The notes under the pieces were generated by a model. The model ran no database searches. It was not told the DNA's origin and worked only from the letters and a program-made list of their open reading frames with translations. 64,000 bases of DNA, from positions 1-64,000 of the forward strand of contig JAIOAU010000014.1 in the NCBI GenBank assembly GCA_019873655.1. Reading direction: 5' to 3'. The position numbers and the translations under genes were made by a program. The DNA comes from Chloroflexota bacterium. GTDB lineage: Bacteria; Chloroflexota; Anaerolineae; Anaerolineales; Villigracilaceae. This document shows positions 28,901 to 36,614 of the stretch, in pieces (the first letter of the stretch is position 1; each line of letters starts with the position of its first letter).

Positions 28901-31682
28901 TACTTCGGCGATGATCGAAAGGGCCGGCCAGGAATTGTGGCGCGAGTTTCTTGGACAGAACATCAGCATCGATTCTGAGCGCGAAGCCGATGAGATGTTG
29001 CTGGATTTCGATTCGCTCGTCGTTTGCGAGTCGTATGTCGAACAATTCGCCGATTCCCGCCTGCCGATCTTCCTCTCGTTTTGGAGCGACTGGGATGGGA
29101 CGAATCGCCCTTCGGGTCAGGGGCATCGGCTGGCCGCGTCTGCGGTCATGGAGAACGTACGTCGCATGGCCGGGATTCTGAGTCTCCTGCGTCGCGCGGC
29201 GCCTCAGTTGCCCCTTCCCCCCGATTTGCTGTCCGAACTGGAAAATTTGCCGAAACGGGCCGCGACGTTTCGCCGACTCTTGAACGACATCACCCAACTG
29301 ACCCATCAGTTGGAACAGCGCTACCGCGTTTATCTGCCTTACACTTTGATCGCCTCGCCTCTCCAACAGTTGGCCGTCCGTCTGCATCTGCGCCGCGATC
29401 CGGCTCAGGTGTTGTGGCAGCACAACGATCGCTACGAGCGAAAAATGCTCGAACTGCGCGCCCGCCGCCGCGTCATGTTGGAAGAATGGTTTGCCCTCAA
29501 TAAGAGATTGCGCAAACAACTCTACGCGCTCATTCCCGCCATCCAGGCCCATCGCGCTTCTGAATCGCTCCTGCGCGCCGCAGTGGAGTATTGCGATATT
29601 CTACAGCGGGTTGTCATTACCCCTCGTGTGCACCAGGCGATGATCACCTCGCGCGAACAGTTTGCAATCGACACCACCGCTTTCAACATGCAGGAGATCA
29701 ACGCGATCGCGGGCAAATACGGCAACCCCGGTCTGACGTTGGGATTGCAAATCAGCATGTCCAGCCGCGCCGAAGCGCTCATCGCCCTCGACCGAAAAAT
29801 GAACTCCCAGGCAGAACGCTTTCGGCGCGAATATCCGGGCGTCGAATTGCCCTCCATCTGGCTGATTCCGCTCTTCGAGGACATCGAGGCGGTTCAGCAA
29901 ATCCCCGATTACCTTGATCGTCTGTGGGATTATGCCGCCCAGACCCGTCACACCGACCAGACGCCGCAAGAACGACTCTCGGAGTTCCTGGCGGAAATTT
30001 TCATCGCTGGCTCCGACCTCAGTCAACAGATCGGCCAGGCGCATGGCGCGTTCGAGTACGCCCGAAGCAAACATCGGATTCAGACCTGGCTGGCCGAACA
30101 CGGCCTGACCGGATCGATTCGGCTCAAACTGGGCAGCGGCGAGCCGATGCAACGTCAGGGCGGCTATTATTCGTCCGTGGCCGGTCAGCCGGCCTTTCCC
30201 GATGCGGAGAAACAGCGCCGTCGGCTGGAGAGGAATCTGCCGCCTGCCGCTCAGCGCAGCACCGTCTATGCGGTGACGCCTCTACAGGGAGTTTTCTTGG
30301 GCGGCGATTTGCGCACCCTGCAAAGCAACCTCGCCGAACAGATGCGTTTCCTGCCCGTCGACGAGCGGGCCAATCTCCTCTATCACCTGCGGGAGAGTCA
30401 GCGATTGCACCGCCAGAACCTGACCCGCGCCGCCGAAACCTTGACCGAAAGCCGGCTGGGCAAGGGGCGCGGCGCCCAGGAAATGGAACGCCTGACGATG
30501 GGCCTGACCGAACCGCTCTACGAGGAATTTCTTCGAGACCTGACCGAGCACTTTCGCCATATCTTATATGGCAGACCCGAAGACGTTTTCGGACTGCACA
30601 TTGTTTCTTATTTCGTTGCTCGTTCTGTTCCACAACTGCGCGATCGCCTTCCCTCTCGATGGCGGCCGGTCCCCGGCCTTCATCGAGGTCAACAAATCGT
30701 CGCCCATGTGGCCGAGATGATTCCTCTTTGCAATCAGGGCAGCATGTTGCGCGCCATTGCCCACAATCAAGCCCAAACCGTCGTTTTGGGAATCAACCAG
30801 TTGACGACCGGCCTGTTCCGCGCCCTGGAATATTATGCGCAAAAGACGTTTTCAGAGACAGAACGCCACAGTTTGATCGCCGAACGCATTCTGCCGCGCC
30901 TGCCCGTCTATGAAATCCTGCATACCTTGCGCCTCTACCAGGATTGGCGCGGCGAAATCCTGCGCGGCGTCGAGACGGCTTTTCCGGCAGGACATTCCAC
31001 CCTGGTCGCCTTGCGCGAAGACCACGATGCCATGCTGCGTTTCCTGCCGCTCTTTCAGCAAGAATTGCTGCGGCGGCACGGCCTGAATGTCAGCGACTTC
31101 TTCAACAACGGTGTGTTCATTCCGGACCTGTTGCCCGCCCTGCGCCCCGACCTGGCTGTGCTCATGCAGGAAAATCTGTTCAACACCGACCTCGAACGGA
31201 TGCTTCAAAGAACCAGCGGGAAGGTGGACTCTCGCTGGCAGGCGGAAGTTGCTCGTCTCCTTGCCCTTCCAGAAAAAATCCGCCATTGGCGGCTGCAGAT
31301 TTGGGCGCTGATTGGCGATTCGATCTATCAGCGTGTGCAGAGTTTCACCGAACTGGCGATGGCTTTGCATGCTTTCTCGGCCGGCCGCTCTTCCCCGGCG
31401 CTGCGCTCCCCGGCGGCCGGAAGCCGCCTGCCCTCGGCGCTGACCGCCTTCCTGCGCTCGGCGCGCGTGGATGATGAAATGCGTCAATTCCTGGTGGGCG
31501 CTATGGAACAACTGCGCCAGATCACCGAAACCAGCATCGAAGTGCCGGTCAGCATCATCCGCGCCATCAACGATGTGGAACGGATTGCTCAGATCGAAGA
31601 AACTGCTTTGCCGCCGGAGAAGCAGGCTGCTCTGCGATTGTGTCTGTTGCAGATTGCAAGACTGACGGGCGAAAATGGCTGA
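25995..31682 (+). CDS. giant protein: aminotransferase fused to PEP-carboxylase-like region
   Basis: This protein has 1895 residues. Residues about 35-330 look like a degenerate fold-type I PLP transferase (INFHIGNP, ASGGVEETLRVI) with no PLP Lys. A linker (about 340-385) holds a duplicated segment. Residues about 395-810 form a full class I/II aminotransferase: TSGSSRT at 484-490, NPHNATG at 560-566, D590/Y594 and the PLP Lys K638 in HSMSKTDCLAG. The remaining 1080 residues recall PEP carboxylase: H943 in TVHPTQ, D1034 in DWDG, PLFE at 1292-1295, GSD at 1339-1341 and R1387-G1390 in a QRQGG that replaces the usual GRGG. The C-terminal 300 residues are unassigned. The aminotransferase call is firm; the PEPC-like call rests on motif order only. 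Confidence 0.75.
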   Translation: MAYSDPMHFFRLKQVRVARVSEISEATATAPVSPEERINFHIGNPLQDRRLSSAFLRVALGIEIGRQDLAETDRLLEHLGWGEAERAKLEFLARLIERSAPYAPRGGYSRKAPHPLVKLFTHWLENQSEPLRYNLEDPAGKREIILASGGVEETLRVILTAISQYLQAGPAQIFCYRRDVPAFWSEMPNLRIESLPADERAARRALETWFVHQPEIPTFLIVGDGLSEETRRKLRLLSIQAPLFFLEANNALNQHSLAREARLMQRVIRLLTPAIFAPQLDALSTVFVIGNADFLNVIENVHFQLKGTPSSSEIEYLHFLLEQQLLETQPPSHPALTAGGDPQEGIESGVPAINAFMHNITDSSIFRAKLIESGVPAINAFMQLSARAGKRLETLIQDKAQTVGRLTAVFEEKIDRAARLVSKHSRAFSLDLVDEFAGLDALSLLNELVVNGHDPLWQKRLQRSFLSAFVRHQPHYRPEACLVTSGSSRTALGLLGFHCGLTEVVFPDLSWSYEQCFPRVHAVPLTETLALDVDAILAKLKALCQADPRWPEHGALAINNPHNATGRIFAEAEMRRLIAWCLQQGIYVIDDLAYQNVAPVDGLPLIPTARQIADDLARQGMLNEAQAERVITVHSMSKTDCLAGARLSVVEIREARLRQRFAEINERIVPNLAAIFIGYLFYRGHPEEARAYWRLRNALFKERSEALLAAVANLPAERNPFELTILPPEGSMYPLLQIRRLPNGLSLDWLASALARRGIGLLPLASFARTERGFDTGRSTFRLTLGGSDDAETMQVKARRLLIDLNRLIEEEEARYNRRQLRFSPFLSEHEARLTSRLQMWDDLVQQMTRSLDRISASSPMADFPSPENARLRQDFLKRYLPERLNLFRQRLRERMLVSEAGMRKAAQDGHWLAERLEREFMKDSLARRQESFRLRTHDRTVHPTQMYSLQAEIAVEAIQRALVADRPVTSAMIERAGQELWREFLGQNISIDSEREADEMLLDFDSLVVCESYVEQFADSRLPIFLSFWSDWDGTNRPSGQGHRLAASAVMENVRRMAGILSLLRRAAPQLPLPPDLLSELENLPKRAATFRRLLNDITQLTHQLEQRYRVYLPYTLIASPLQQLAVRLHLRRDPAQVLWQHNDRYERKMLELRARRRVMLEEWFALNKRLRKQLYALIPAIQAHRASESLLRAAVEYCDILQRVVITPRVHQAMITSREQFAIDTTAFNMQEINAIAGKYGNPGLTLGLQISMSSRAEALIALDRKMNSQAERFRREYPGVELPSIWLIPLFEDIEAVQQIPDYLDRLWDYAAQTRHTDQTPQERLSEFLAEIFIAGSDLSQQIGQAHGAFEYARSKHRIQTWLAEHGLTGSIRLKLGSGEPMQRQGGYYSSVAGQPAFPDAEKQRRRLERNLPPAAQRSTVYAVTPLQGVFLGGDLRTLQSNLAEQMRFLPVDERANLLYHLRESQRLHRQNLTRAAETLTESRLGKGRGAQEMERLTMGLTEPLYEEFLRDLTEHFRHILYGRPEDVFGLHIVSYFVARSVPQLRDRLPSRWRPVPGLHRGQQIVAHVAEMIPLCNQGSMLRAIAHNQAQTVVLGINQLTTGLFRALEYYAQKTFSETERHSLIAERILPRLPVYEILHTLRLYQDWRGEILRGVETAFPAGHSTLVALREDHDAMLRFLPLFQQELLRRHGLNVSDFFNNGVFIPDLLPALRPDLAVLMQENLFNTDLERMLQRTSGKVDSRWQAEVARLLALPEKIRHWRLQIWALIGDSIYQRVQSFTELAMALHAFSAGRSSPALRSPAAGSRLPSALTAFLRSARVDDEMRQFLVGAMEQLRQITETSIEVPVSIIRAINDVERIAQIEETALPPEKQAALRLCLLQIARLTGENG
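27029..27142 (+). repeat. 39-bp direct repeat with AT-rich 36-bp core inside the giant gene
   Basis: Two identical 39-bp copies (27029-27067 and 27104-27142) are offset by exactly 75 bases, so the frame is kept. They encode IESGVPAINAFM twice. The 36 bases between are about 39% GC, far below the surrounding gene. This looks like a small in-frame duplication or insertion. Confidence 0.85.
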
Positions 31683-31792
31683 GCGGAACCGTTGAAAACG
31701 GCGTCTGGAGTTTGGAGAGTGAAACCGTCTTCCCTAATCGTCCATCTGCTTTTATACTTTCCCGCATCTCTTCTCTTGGAGCATTGCTTCTC

Positions 31793-33490
31793 ATGACCCA
31801 CCGCGCCCGCTGGCTCGTCTCTCCGCCCATCACCCCTCAGGCCGACCAGGCTCTTTCCGAGTTCCCTCCCATTCTGCGCCAGATTCTCTTCAACCGCGGC
31901 TATGCAGACCCCGCGAAGGCGCGCGCCTTTCTGCAGGCCAAAACGATCTTCGATACGTCGCCCTTTCGATTGAAAGACATGGAACGGGTCGTCGCCCGCC
32001 TCCGCGGCGCTTTGGCGGCGGGAGAGCCGATCGCCATTTACGGCGACTACGATGTGGACGGCGTCACCGCCACCGCGTTGCTCGTCCAGACGCTGCGGGC
32101 GCTGGGCGGAAACGTGCGCCCCTACATTCCCAACCGCTTCGACGAGGGCTACGGATTGAACAGCGAGGCGCTCGAGACGCTGGCCGCCGAGGGGGTGAAA
32201 CTGGTCCTCAGCGTGGACTGCGGCATCCGTTCCCCGGCCGAGGCGGCCCGCGCCCGGACCCTCGGCCTGGACCTGATCGTCACCGACCACCATCATCCCG
32301 CCGAGGAACTGCCTCCCGCTTACGCCATCATCAATCCGAAACAGCCGGGCGACGACTATCCCGACAAAGACCTGGCCGGGGTGGGCGTGGCGTACAAGAT
32401 CGCCCAGGCCCTGCTGGACGGCTCGGCCGAGTCGGAGCGGCTGATTTCGCTGCTCGATCTGGTGGCGCTGGGGACGGTCGCCGACCTGGCCCCGCTGACG
32501 GGCGAGAACCGCGCCCTGGTGCGCCGCGGCCTGGAGCAGATGCGGGCGACCCGCCGCCAGGGGTTGTTCTCGCTGGCCAATGTGGCGGGCATTCCGCTGA
32601 AGACGGTCAACGCCACGCACATCGGTTTTATGCTCGGCCCGCGCCTCAACGCCGCCGGCCGGCTCGAATCGGCCCTGGCGGCCTATGAGTTGCTGACCAC
32701 CGAACAAGTCCAGCGGGCGGGCGAACTGGCCGTCAAACTCGATCAACAGAACCGCGAGCGTCAGGCCCTGACGCGCCGCATCCAGGCCGAGGCCGAGGCC
32801 CTGGCGCTGGCCGAGGATCCCGATTCGCCTCTCCTGTTTGCCGTGCATCCAGACTTCAATCCGGGCGTCGTCGGGCTGGCGGCGGCCCGTCTGACGGAGG
32901 CGTATTATCGTCCGGCGGTGGTCGGGCAGAGAGGCGAGGAGGTCACCCGTTGCTCGTGCCGCTCGATCCCGGAGTTTCACATCACCGAGGCGCTGGATGC
33001 GTGCCGCGATTTGCTCGTGCGGCATGGCGGACACGCCGCCGCGGCCGGTTTCACCGTCCGCAATGAGAATCTGGGCGAGTTGAAAGCCCGCCTCAAGGCG
33101 ATCGCTGCCGAGCGGCTGGGCGGACTCGATCTGCGCCCGACGCTGGCCGCCGACGCCGAGGTCCCGCTGGCCGAGTTGCGCCCCGACCTGCTCAAATACC
33201 TCGATCTGTTGCAGCCGACCGGTTACGGCAACCCGGAGGCGGTGTTCGTCGCCCGCGGCGTGCGCGTCCAGAGCAGCCGCGTCGTCGGCGCGGACGGCCA
33301 GCACCTGAAACTGACCGTCAGCGACGGGCGGCTCACCTTTGACGCCATCGGCTTCCGTCTGGGGCATTTGCAGGCCGCGCTCCCGCCGCGCCTCGACTTG
33401 CTGTTCACTTTCGAGATGAACGAGTACAACGGGCGCGCCAGTCTGCAACTCAATCTCAAGGACATCAAACCGGCCGGGGAGCCCGATTGA
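31793..33490 (+). CDS. recJ: single-stranded-DNA exonuclease RecJ
   Basis: This 5'-3' single-strand exonuclease acts in recombination and mismatch repair. It has 565 residues. DHH-family motifs are DYDVDG at 85-90, SVDCGI, D165-H168 (TDHHHP), VALGTVADLAPL and GPRLNAAGR. The DHHA1 motif GGHAAAAGF comes later, and a C-terminal OB-like domain follows. Start at 31793 was chosen by the family N-terminus (WLVSPPI). The gap of 110 bases from the giant gene is small, but transcription may be separate. Confidence 0.95.
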   Translation: MTHRARWLVSPPITPQADQALSEFPPILRQILFNRGYADPAKARAFLQAKTIFDTSPFRLKDMERVVARLRGALAAGEPIAIYGDYDVDGVTATALLVQTLRALGGNVRPYIPNRFDEGYGLNSEALETLAAEGVKLVLSVDCGIRSPAEAARARTLGLDLIVTDHHHPAEELPPAYAIINPKQPGDDYPDKDLAGVGVAYKIAQALLDGSAESERLISLLDLVALGTVADLAPLTGENRALVRRGLEQMRATRRQGLFSLANVAGIPLKTVNATHIGFMLGPRLNAAGRLESALAAYELLTTEQVQRAGELAVKLDQQNRERQALTRRIQAEAEALALAEDPDSPLLFAVHPDFNPGVVGLAAARLTEAYYRPAVVGQRGEEVTRCSCRSIPEFHITEALDACRDLLVRHGGHAAAAGFTVRNENLGELKARLKAIAAERLGGLDLRPTLAADAEVPLAELRPDLLKYLDLLQPTGYGNPEAVFVARGVRVQSSRVVGADGQHLKLTVSDGRLTFDAIGFRLGHLQAALPPRLDLLFTFEMNEYNGRASLQLNLKDIKPAGEPD

Positions 33491-33547
33491 CAATTTGCTC
33501 CAAGGGGAGGAGGAAAGCATCGAATTTCACGAATGTCCCGAACCCTT

Positions 33548-33748
33548 TTCGTAAAATTCGTGTCATTCGGTGCCGAAAAACAGCAACGCGCTCGCGCGCA
33601 GCGAAGAGCCCGTTTCCTTCGAGGAAACGGGCTCTTCGGCCTCTGGCCTTCGCGGCGCTCCCACCAGACGCCGTTATAACGTCCCAAATTTATTTCGTAG
33701 AATTCGTGTCATTCGATGCCAAAAAACAGCAACGCGCTCGCGCGCAGC
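33548..33748. repeat. duplicated 55-bp element flanking a perfect hairpin
   Basis: Two 55-bp direct copies (33548-33602 and 33694-33748) differ at only three positions. Both carry ATTCGTGTCATTCG, a word of the same AATTCGTG family as the array at 63041-63519, followed by CAGCAACGCGCTCGCGCGCA. Between them lies a perfect 15-bp hairpin. No gene is in this gap. Confidence 0.85.
33603..33637. terminator. perfect 15-bp hairpin between convergent genes
   Basis: GAAGAGCCCGTTTCC (33603-33617) pairs perfectly with 33623-33637 across loop TTCGA. It lies between recJ and the convergent glycosyltransferase gene. There is no T tail, so its terminator function is uncertain. Confidence 0.5.
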
Positions 33749-33765
33749 CTAAAAGTCGAATCAGG

Positions 33766-34449
33766 TCAATCCACGAACCGGTATTTGATCAGCGTCCAGA
33801 CAGCGACGAAGGCGTCCTTCATCCGGATTTTCTTGCCCTCCGAGTAATCGCGCGGATGGAAGGAGATCGGCACCTCGTAGATGCGCCACTTGCGTTTCAG
33901 GACTTTGGCGGTGAATTCGGGTTCGAAGTCGAAGCGCCTGGCGTGGAGGGGCATGTCGGCCACCACTTCGCGCCGGAAGACTTTGTAGCCGGTTTCCATA
34001 TCGGTCAGGATGTTGTTGTAGAGGATGTTGGTCAGCAGGGTGAGCAGTTTGTTGGCGACCATGTTCCAGAACAGGATGGCGCGGTGGGGCGCGCCGAGGA
34101 AGCGCGATCCGTACACCACGTCGGCCAGGCCGTCTGCGATAGGCTGGAGCAGGCAGGGATATTCGCGCGGATCGTATTCCAGGTCGGCGTCCTGGATGAG
34201 CAGGACCTCGCCGCGCGCCGCCGTCATTCCAGTGCGGACGGCGGCCCCTTTGCCCTGATTCTTTTCGTGGAGCAAAACGCGCAGGTCGTCCCCCTTGTCC
34301 AGCGCGGCGAGCCGCTCGCGGGTCCCGTCGGTGGAGCCGTCGTCCACGACGATGATTTCGTCGGCCAGGCAGGTGGCCCGCACGCGGCGGATGATTTCTT
34401 CGATGCTGTTGACTTCGTTATAGACAGGGATGATGACGGAGAGTTTCAT
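33766..34449 (-). CDS. GT2 glycosyltransferase (dolichol-phosphate mannosyltransferase-like)
   Basis: This GT-A transferase of 227 residues has no membrane domain. The N-terminus SVIIPVYNEVNSIEEIIRRV, VVDDGSTDGT, the DxD-like IQDADLEYDP, and GSRFLG plus ETGYKVFRREV are typical of polyprenyl-phosphate sugar transferases that make lipid-linked mannose or glucose donors. Start at 34449 was chosen because KLSVIIP is the family start. It is divergent from the AAA ATPase gene. Confidence 0.88.
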   Translation of the reverse strand: MKLSVIIPVYNEVNSIEEIIRRVRATCLADEIIVVDDGSTDGTRERLAALDKGDDLRVLLHEKNQGKGAAVRTGMTAARGEVLLIQDADLEYDPREYPCLLQPIADGLADVVYGSRFLGAPHRAILFWNMVANKLLTLLTNILYNNILTDMETGYKVFRREVVADMPLHARRFDFEPEFTAKVLKRKWRIYEVPISFHPRDYSEGKKIRMKDAFVAVWTLIKYRFVD

Positions 34450-34496
34450 AAAACGATTATAAACGAAATCCGTCTGTGAGAAAAAAGCCGCCGTGC

Positions 34497-34502
34497 TATA
34501 AT
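34497..34502 (+). promoter_or_regulatory. extended -10 promoter for the AAA ATPase gene
   Basis: TGC-TATAAT lies 32 bases before the ATG at 34534, with GAGGAGG (34521-34527) as ribosome-binding site. Confidence 0.5.
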
Positions 34503-34533
34503 TCAATCATCGCTGATGATTGAGGAGGCTGCA

Positions 34534-35862
34534 ATGAGCGCCGTTCCTAGACCGGAAGGACAAGCCCAGAACACGCCCTGGTATCCGCCGCCGATTACCC
34601 GCCTGGAGGACACGGGGCTGTCGCCGCTCTGGCTTCAGGACCTGGCCCTGAAGATTCTGTACTTTCAGGGCTACCTTTCGGGCTTCAAGATCGCCGAGGA
34701 GATGGCCCTGCCGTTTGCCGGCATCACCGACCAGATTCTAGAATCGCTCAAGCGCGAAAAACTGGTGGAGGTCAAATCGGCGGCCGGCGGCCTGGGGGAG
34801 GGGTCGTATCAGTACGCCATCTCGGGGGCGGGGATGGTGCGGGCGCGCGAGGCCCTCGAGCGCAGCCAGTACGCCGGTCCCGCGCCGGTGCCGCTGGAGG
34901 TTTATAACGAGGCCATCCGCCGCCAGAAATCGGGGCGGCTGACCGTCACCAGCCGGACGATGCGCCAGATTCTCTCTCATCTGGTCCTTTCGGAGAACAC
35001 CTTCCAGCGCCTCGGTCCGGCGCTCAACTCGGGGACCTCGATTTTCCTCTACGGCCCGCCTGGCAACGGCAAGACCAGCGTGGCGAAGGCGTTCGGCAGT
35101 CTGGCGCTGAGTCAGATCATGTACATCCCGGCCGCGCTGTATATTGACGGGCAGGTGGTCAAACTGTATGACTCCGTCAACCACCAACTGGCGAAAGAGG
35201 AAGACGCCACCCCGACCGGGACCGGATCGCTGCGCACCAGCAGCCGGCGCGACCCGCGCTGGGTCAAAATCCGCCGCCCCTTCATCATGACCGGCGGCGA
35301 GTTGACGCTGAGCGGCCTCGACCTGGTCTTCGACGACACGCACAAGTTCTACGAAGCGCCCTTCCAGGTGAAGGCCAACGGCGGCATTTTGCTCATTGAT
35401 GACTTTGGCCGCCAGCAGGTGCGGCCGCGCGATTTGCTCAACCGCTGGATCGTCCCGCTCGAGAACCGCGTCGATTATCTGACCCTACACACCGGCCGCA
35501 AGGTGGAGGTGCCGTTCGATGTGCTGGTGGTCTTCTCGACCAACCTGCCGCCGCGCGACCTGGTGGACGAGGCCTTCCTGCGCCGCCTGCGCCACAAGAT
35601 CGAAATCGGCGACCCGACCTTCGAGGAGTACCGCGAAATCTTCCGGCGGGTGGCCCAGCAGAAGGGGATTCAGTACAACGACCAGGCGCTGGCCTATCTC
35701 ATTCAGGAATACTACATCAAGCGCAACCGCAAAGTGCGCGCCTCGCACCCGCGCGACCTGTGCGACCAGATTCTCGACATCTCGCGCTATCTGACGGTCG
35801 AGCCGGTGATGAGCAAAGAGATGATTGACCGCGCCGCCAGCGCCTACTTCGTGGAGTTGTGA
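34534..35862 (+). CDS. AAA ATPase with N-terminal winged-helix-like region
   Basis: This protein has 442 residues. The first 110 (LQDLALKILYFQGYLSGFKI, then ITDQILESLKREKLVEVKS) look like a winged helix. The ATPase core has Walker A LYGPPGNGKTS (about 175), Walker B GILLIDDFGRQ, a sensor VVFSTNLPPRDLV and arginines in FLRRLRHKIEIGD. The insertion TGTGSLRTSSRRDPRW is typical of a conserved ATPase group often called predicted ATPase with chaperone activity. The client is unknown. The next gene starts 2 bases after the stop. Confidence 0.8.
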   Translation: MSAVPRPEGQAQNTPWYPPPITRLEDTGLSPLWLQDLALKILYFQGYLSGFKIAEEMALPFAGITDQILESLKREKLVEVKSAAGGLGEGSYQYAISGAGMVRAREALERSQYAGPAPVPLEVYNEAIRRQKSGRLTVTSRTMRQILSHLVLSENTFQRLGPALNSGTSIFLYGPPGNGKTSVAKAFGSLALSQIMYIPAALYIDGQVVKLYDSVNHQLAKEEDATPTGTGSLRTSSRRDPRWVKIRRPFIMTGGELTLSGLDLVFDDTHKFYEAPFQVKANGGILLIDDFGRQQVRPRDLLNRWIVPLENRVDYLTLHTGRKVEVPFDVLVVFSTNLPPRDLVDEAFLRRLRHKIEIGDPTFEEYREIFRRVAQQKGIQYNDQALAYLIQEYYIKRNRKVRASHPRDLCDQILDISRYLTVEPVMSKEMIDRAASAYFVEL

Positions 35863-35864
35863 CC

Positions 35865-36614
35865 ATGCTCGATTGGCCTCGTCCGGCAGTCATTGCCCAT
35901 CGCGGCGCCTCGGCGCATGCGCCGGAGAACACCCTGGCGGCCTTCGAACTGGCCGTCCAGCAGGGGGCGGATGCCGTCGAGTTCGATGTCAAATTGACCG
36001 CCGACGGCCAGGTGGTCGTCTTGCACGACCAGACCGTGGACCGGACGACCGACGGCCGCGGCGACCTGCGCGCCTTTTCGCTGGCCGCGCTGCGCGAACT
36101 GGACGCCGGGGCGCGTTTCTCCGAGCAGTTTCGCGGCCAGCGCGTCCCGACCCTGGAGGAGGTCTTCGAGACGGTCGGCCGGCGCGTCCGCATGAACATT
36201 GAGTTGACGAATTACGCCACCCCCCTGGATTCGCTGGTGCCCGCGGTGGTCGCCCTGGTGCGCCGTTTTGGGCTGGAAAAGCAGGTGTTGTTCTCGTCTT
36301 TCTTCCCGCACAACCTGCGGCAGGCGAAGCGCCTCTTGCCGGAAGTCCCCTGCGGCCTCTTGACCTGGGCCGGCTGGATGGGCTGGTGGGGGCGCGCGGT
36401 CGGCTTCCGCGCCGGGGTGTATCAGGCGATTCATCCGAACTTGCAAGATGTGGATGCGGCCCGGGTGAGGCGCTGGCAGGCGGCGGGGCGGCGCGTCCAC
36501 GTTTGGACGGTCAACGCCGAGGCCGATCTGGCGCGCCTGTTCGCTGAGGGCGTTGACGGGGTCTTTACGGATGACCCGGCCCTGGCCTTGCGTCTGCTGG
36601 GGAGGGGGAAATGA
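35865..36614 (+). CDS. glycerophosphodiester phosphodiesterase
   Basis: This GDPD-family TIM barrel of 249 residues hydrolyses glycerophosphodiesters to glycerol-3-phosphate and an alcohol. Motifs are IAHRGASAHAPENTLAAF (catalytic His), VEFDVKLTADGQVVVLHD (metal ligands and second His) and the barrel-closing HVWTVNAEADLARL followed by GVDGVFTDDP. There is no signal peptide, so it should act in the cytosol. The start at 35865 lies 2 bases after the ATPase stop, and the gene overlaps the next by 4 bases (ATGA), giving a three-gene operon. Confidence 0.93.
   Translation: MLDWPRPAVIAHRGASAHAPENTLAAFELAVQQGADAVEFDVKLTADGQVVVLHDQTVDRTTDGRGDLRAFSLAALRELDAGARFSEQFRGQRVPTLEEVFETVGRRVRMNIELTNYATPLDSLVPAVVALVRRFGLEKQVLFSSFFPHNLRQAKRLLPEVPCGLLTWAGWMGWWGRAVGFRAGVYQAIHPNLQDVDAARVRRWQAAGRRVHVWTVNAEADLARLFAEGVDGVFTDDPALALRLLGRGK

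Noticed and set aside
25896-29552. A 1218-codon open frame antisense to the giant gene
   Set aside because: It is the mirror of the GC-rich sense gene, has no family motifs and no ribosome-binding site; the sense frame has full aminotransferase motifs.
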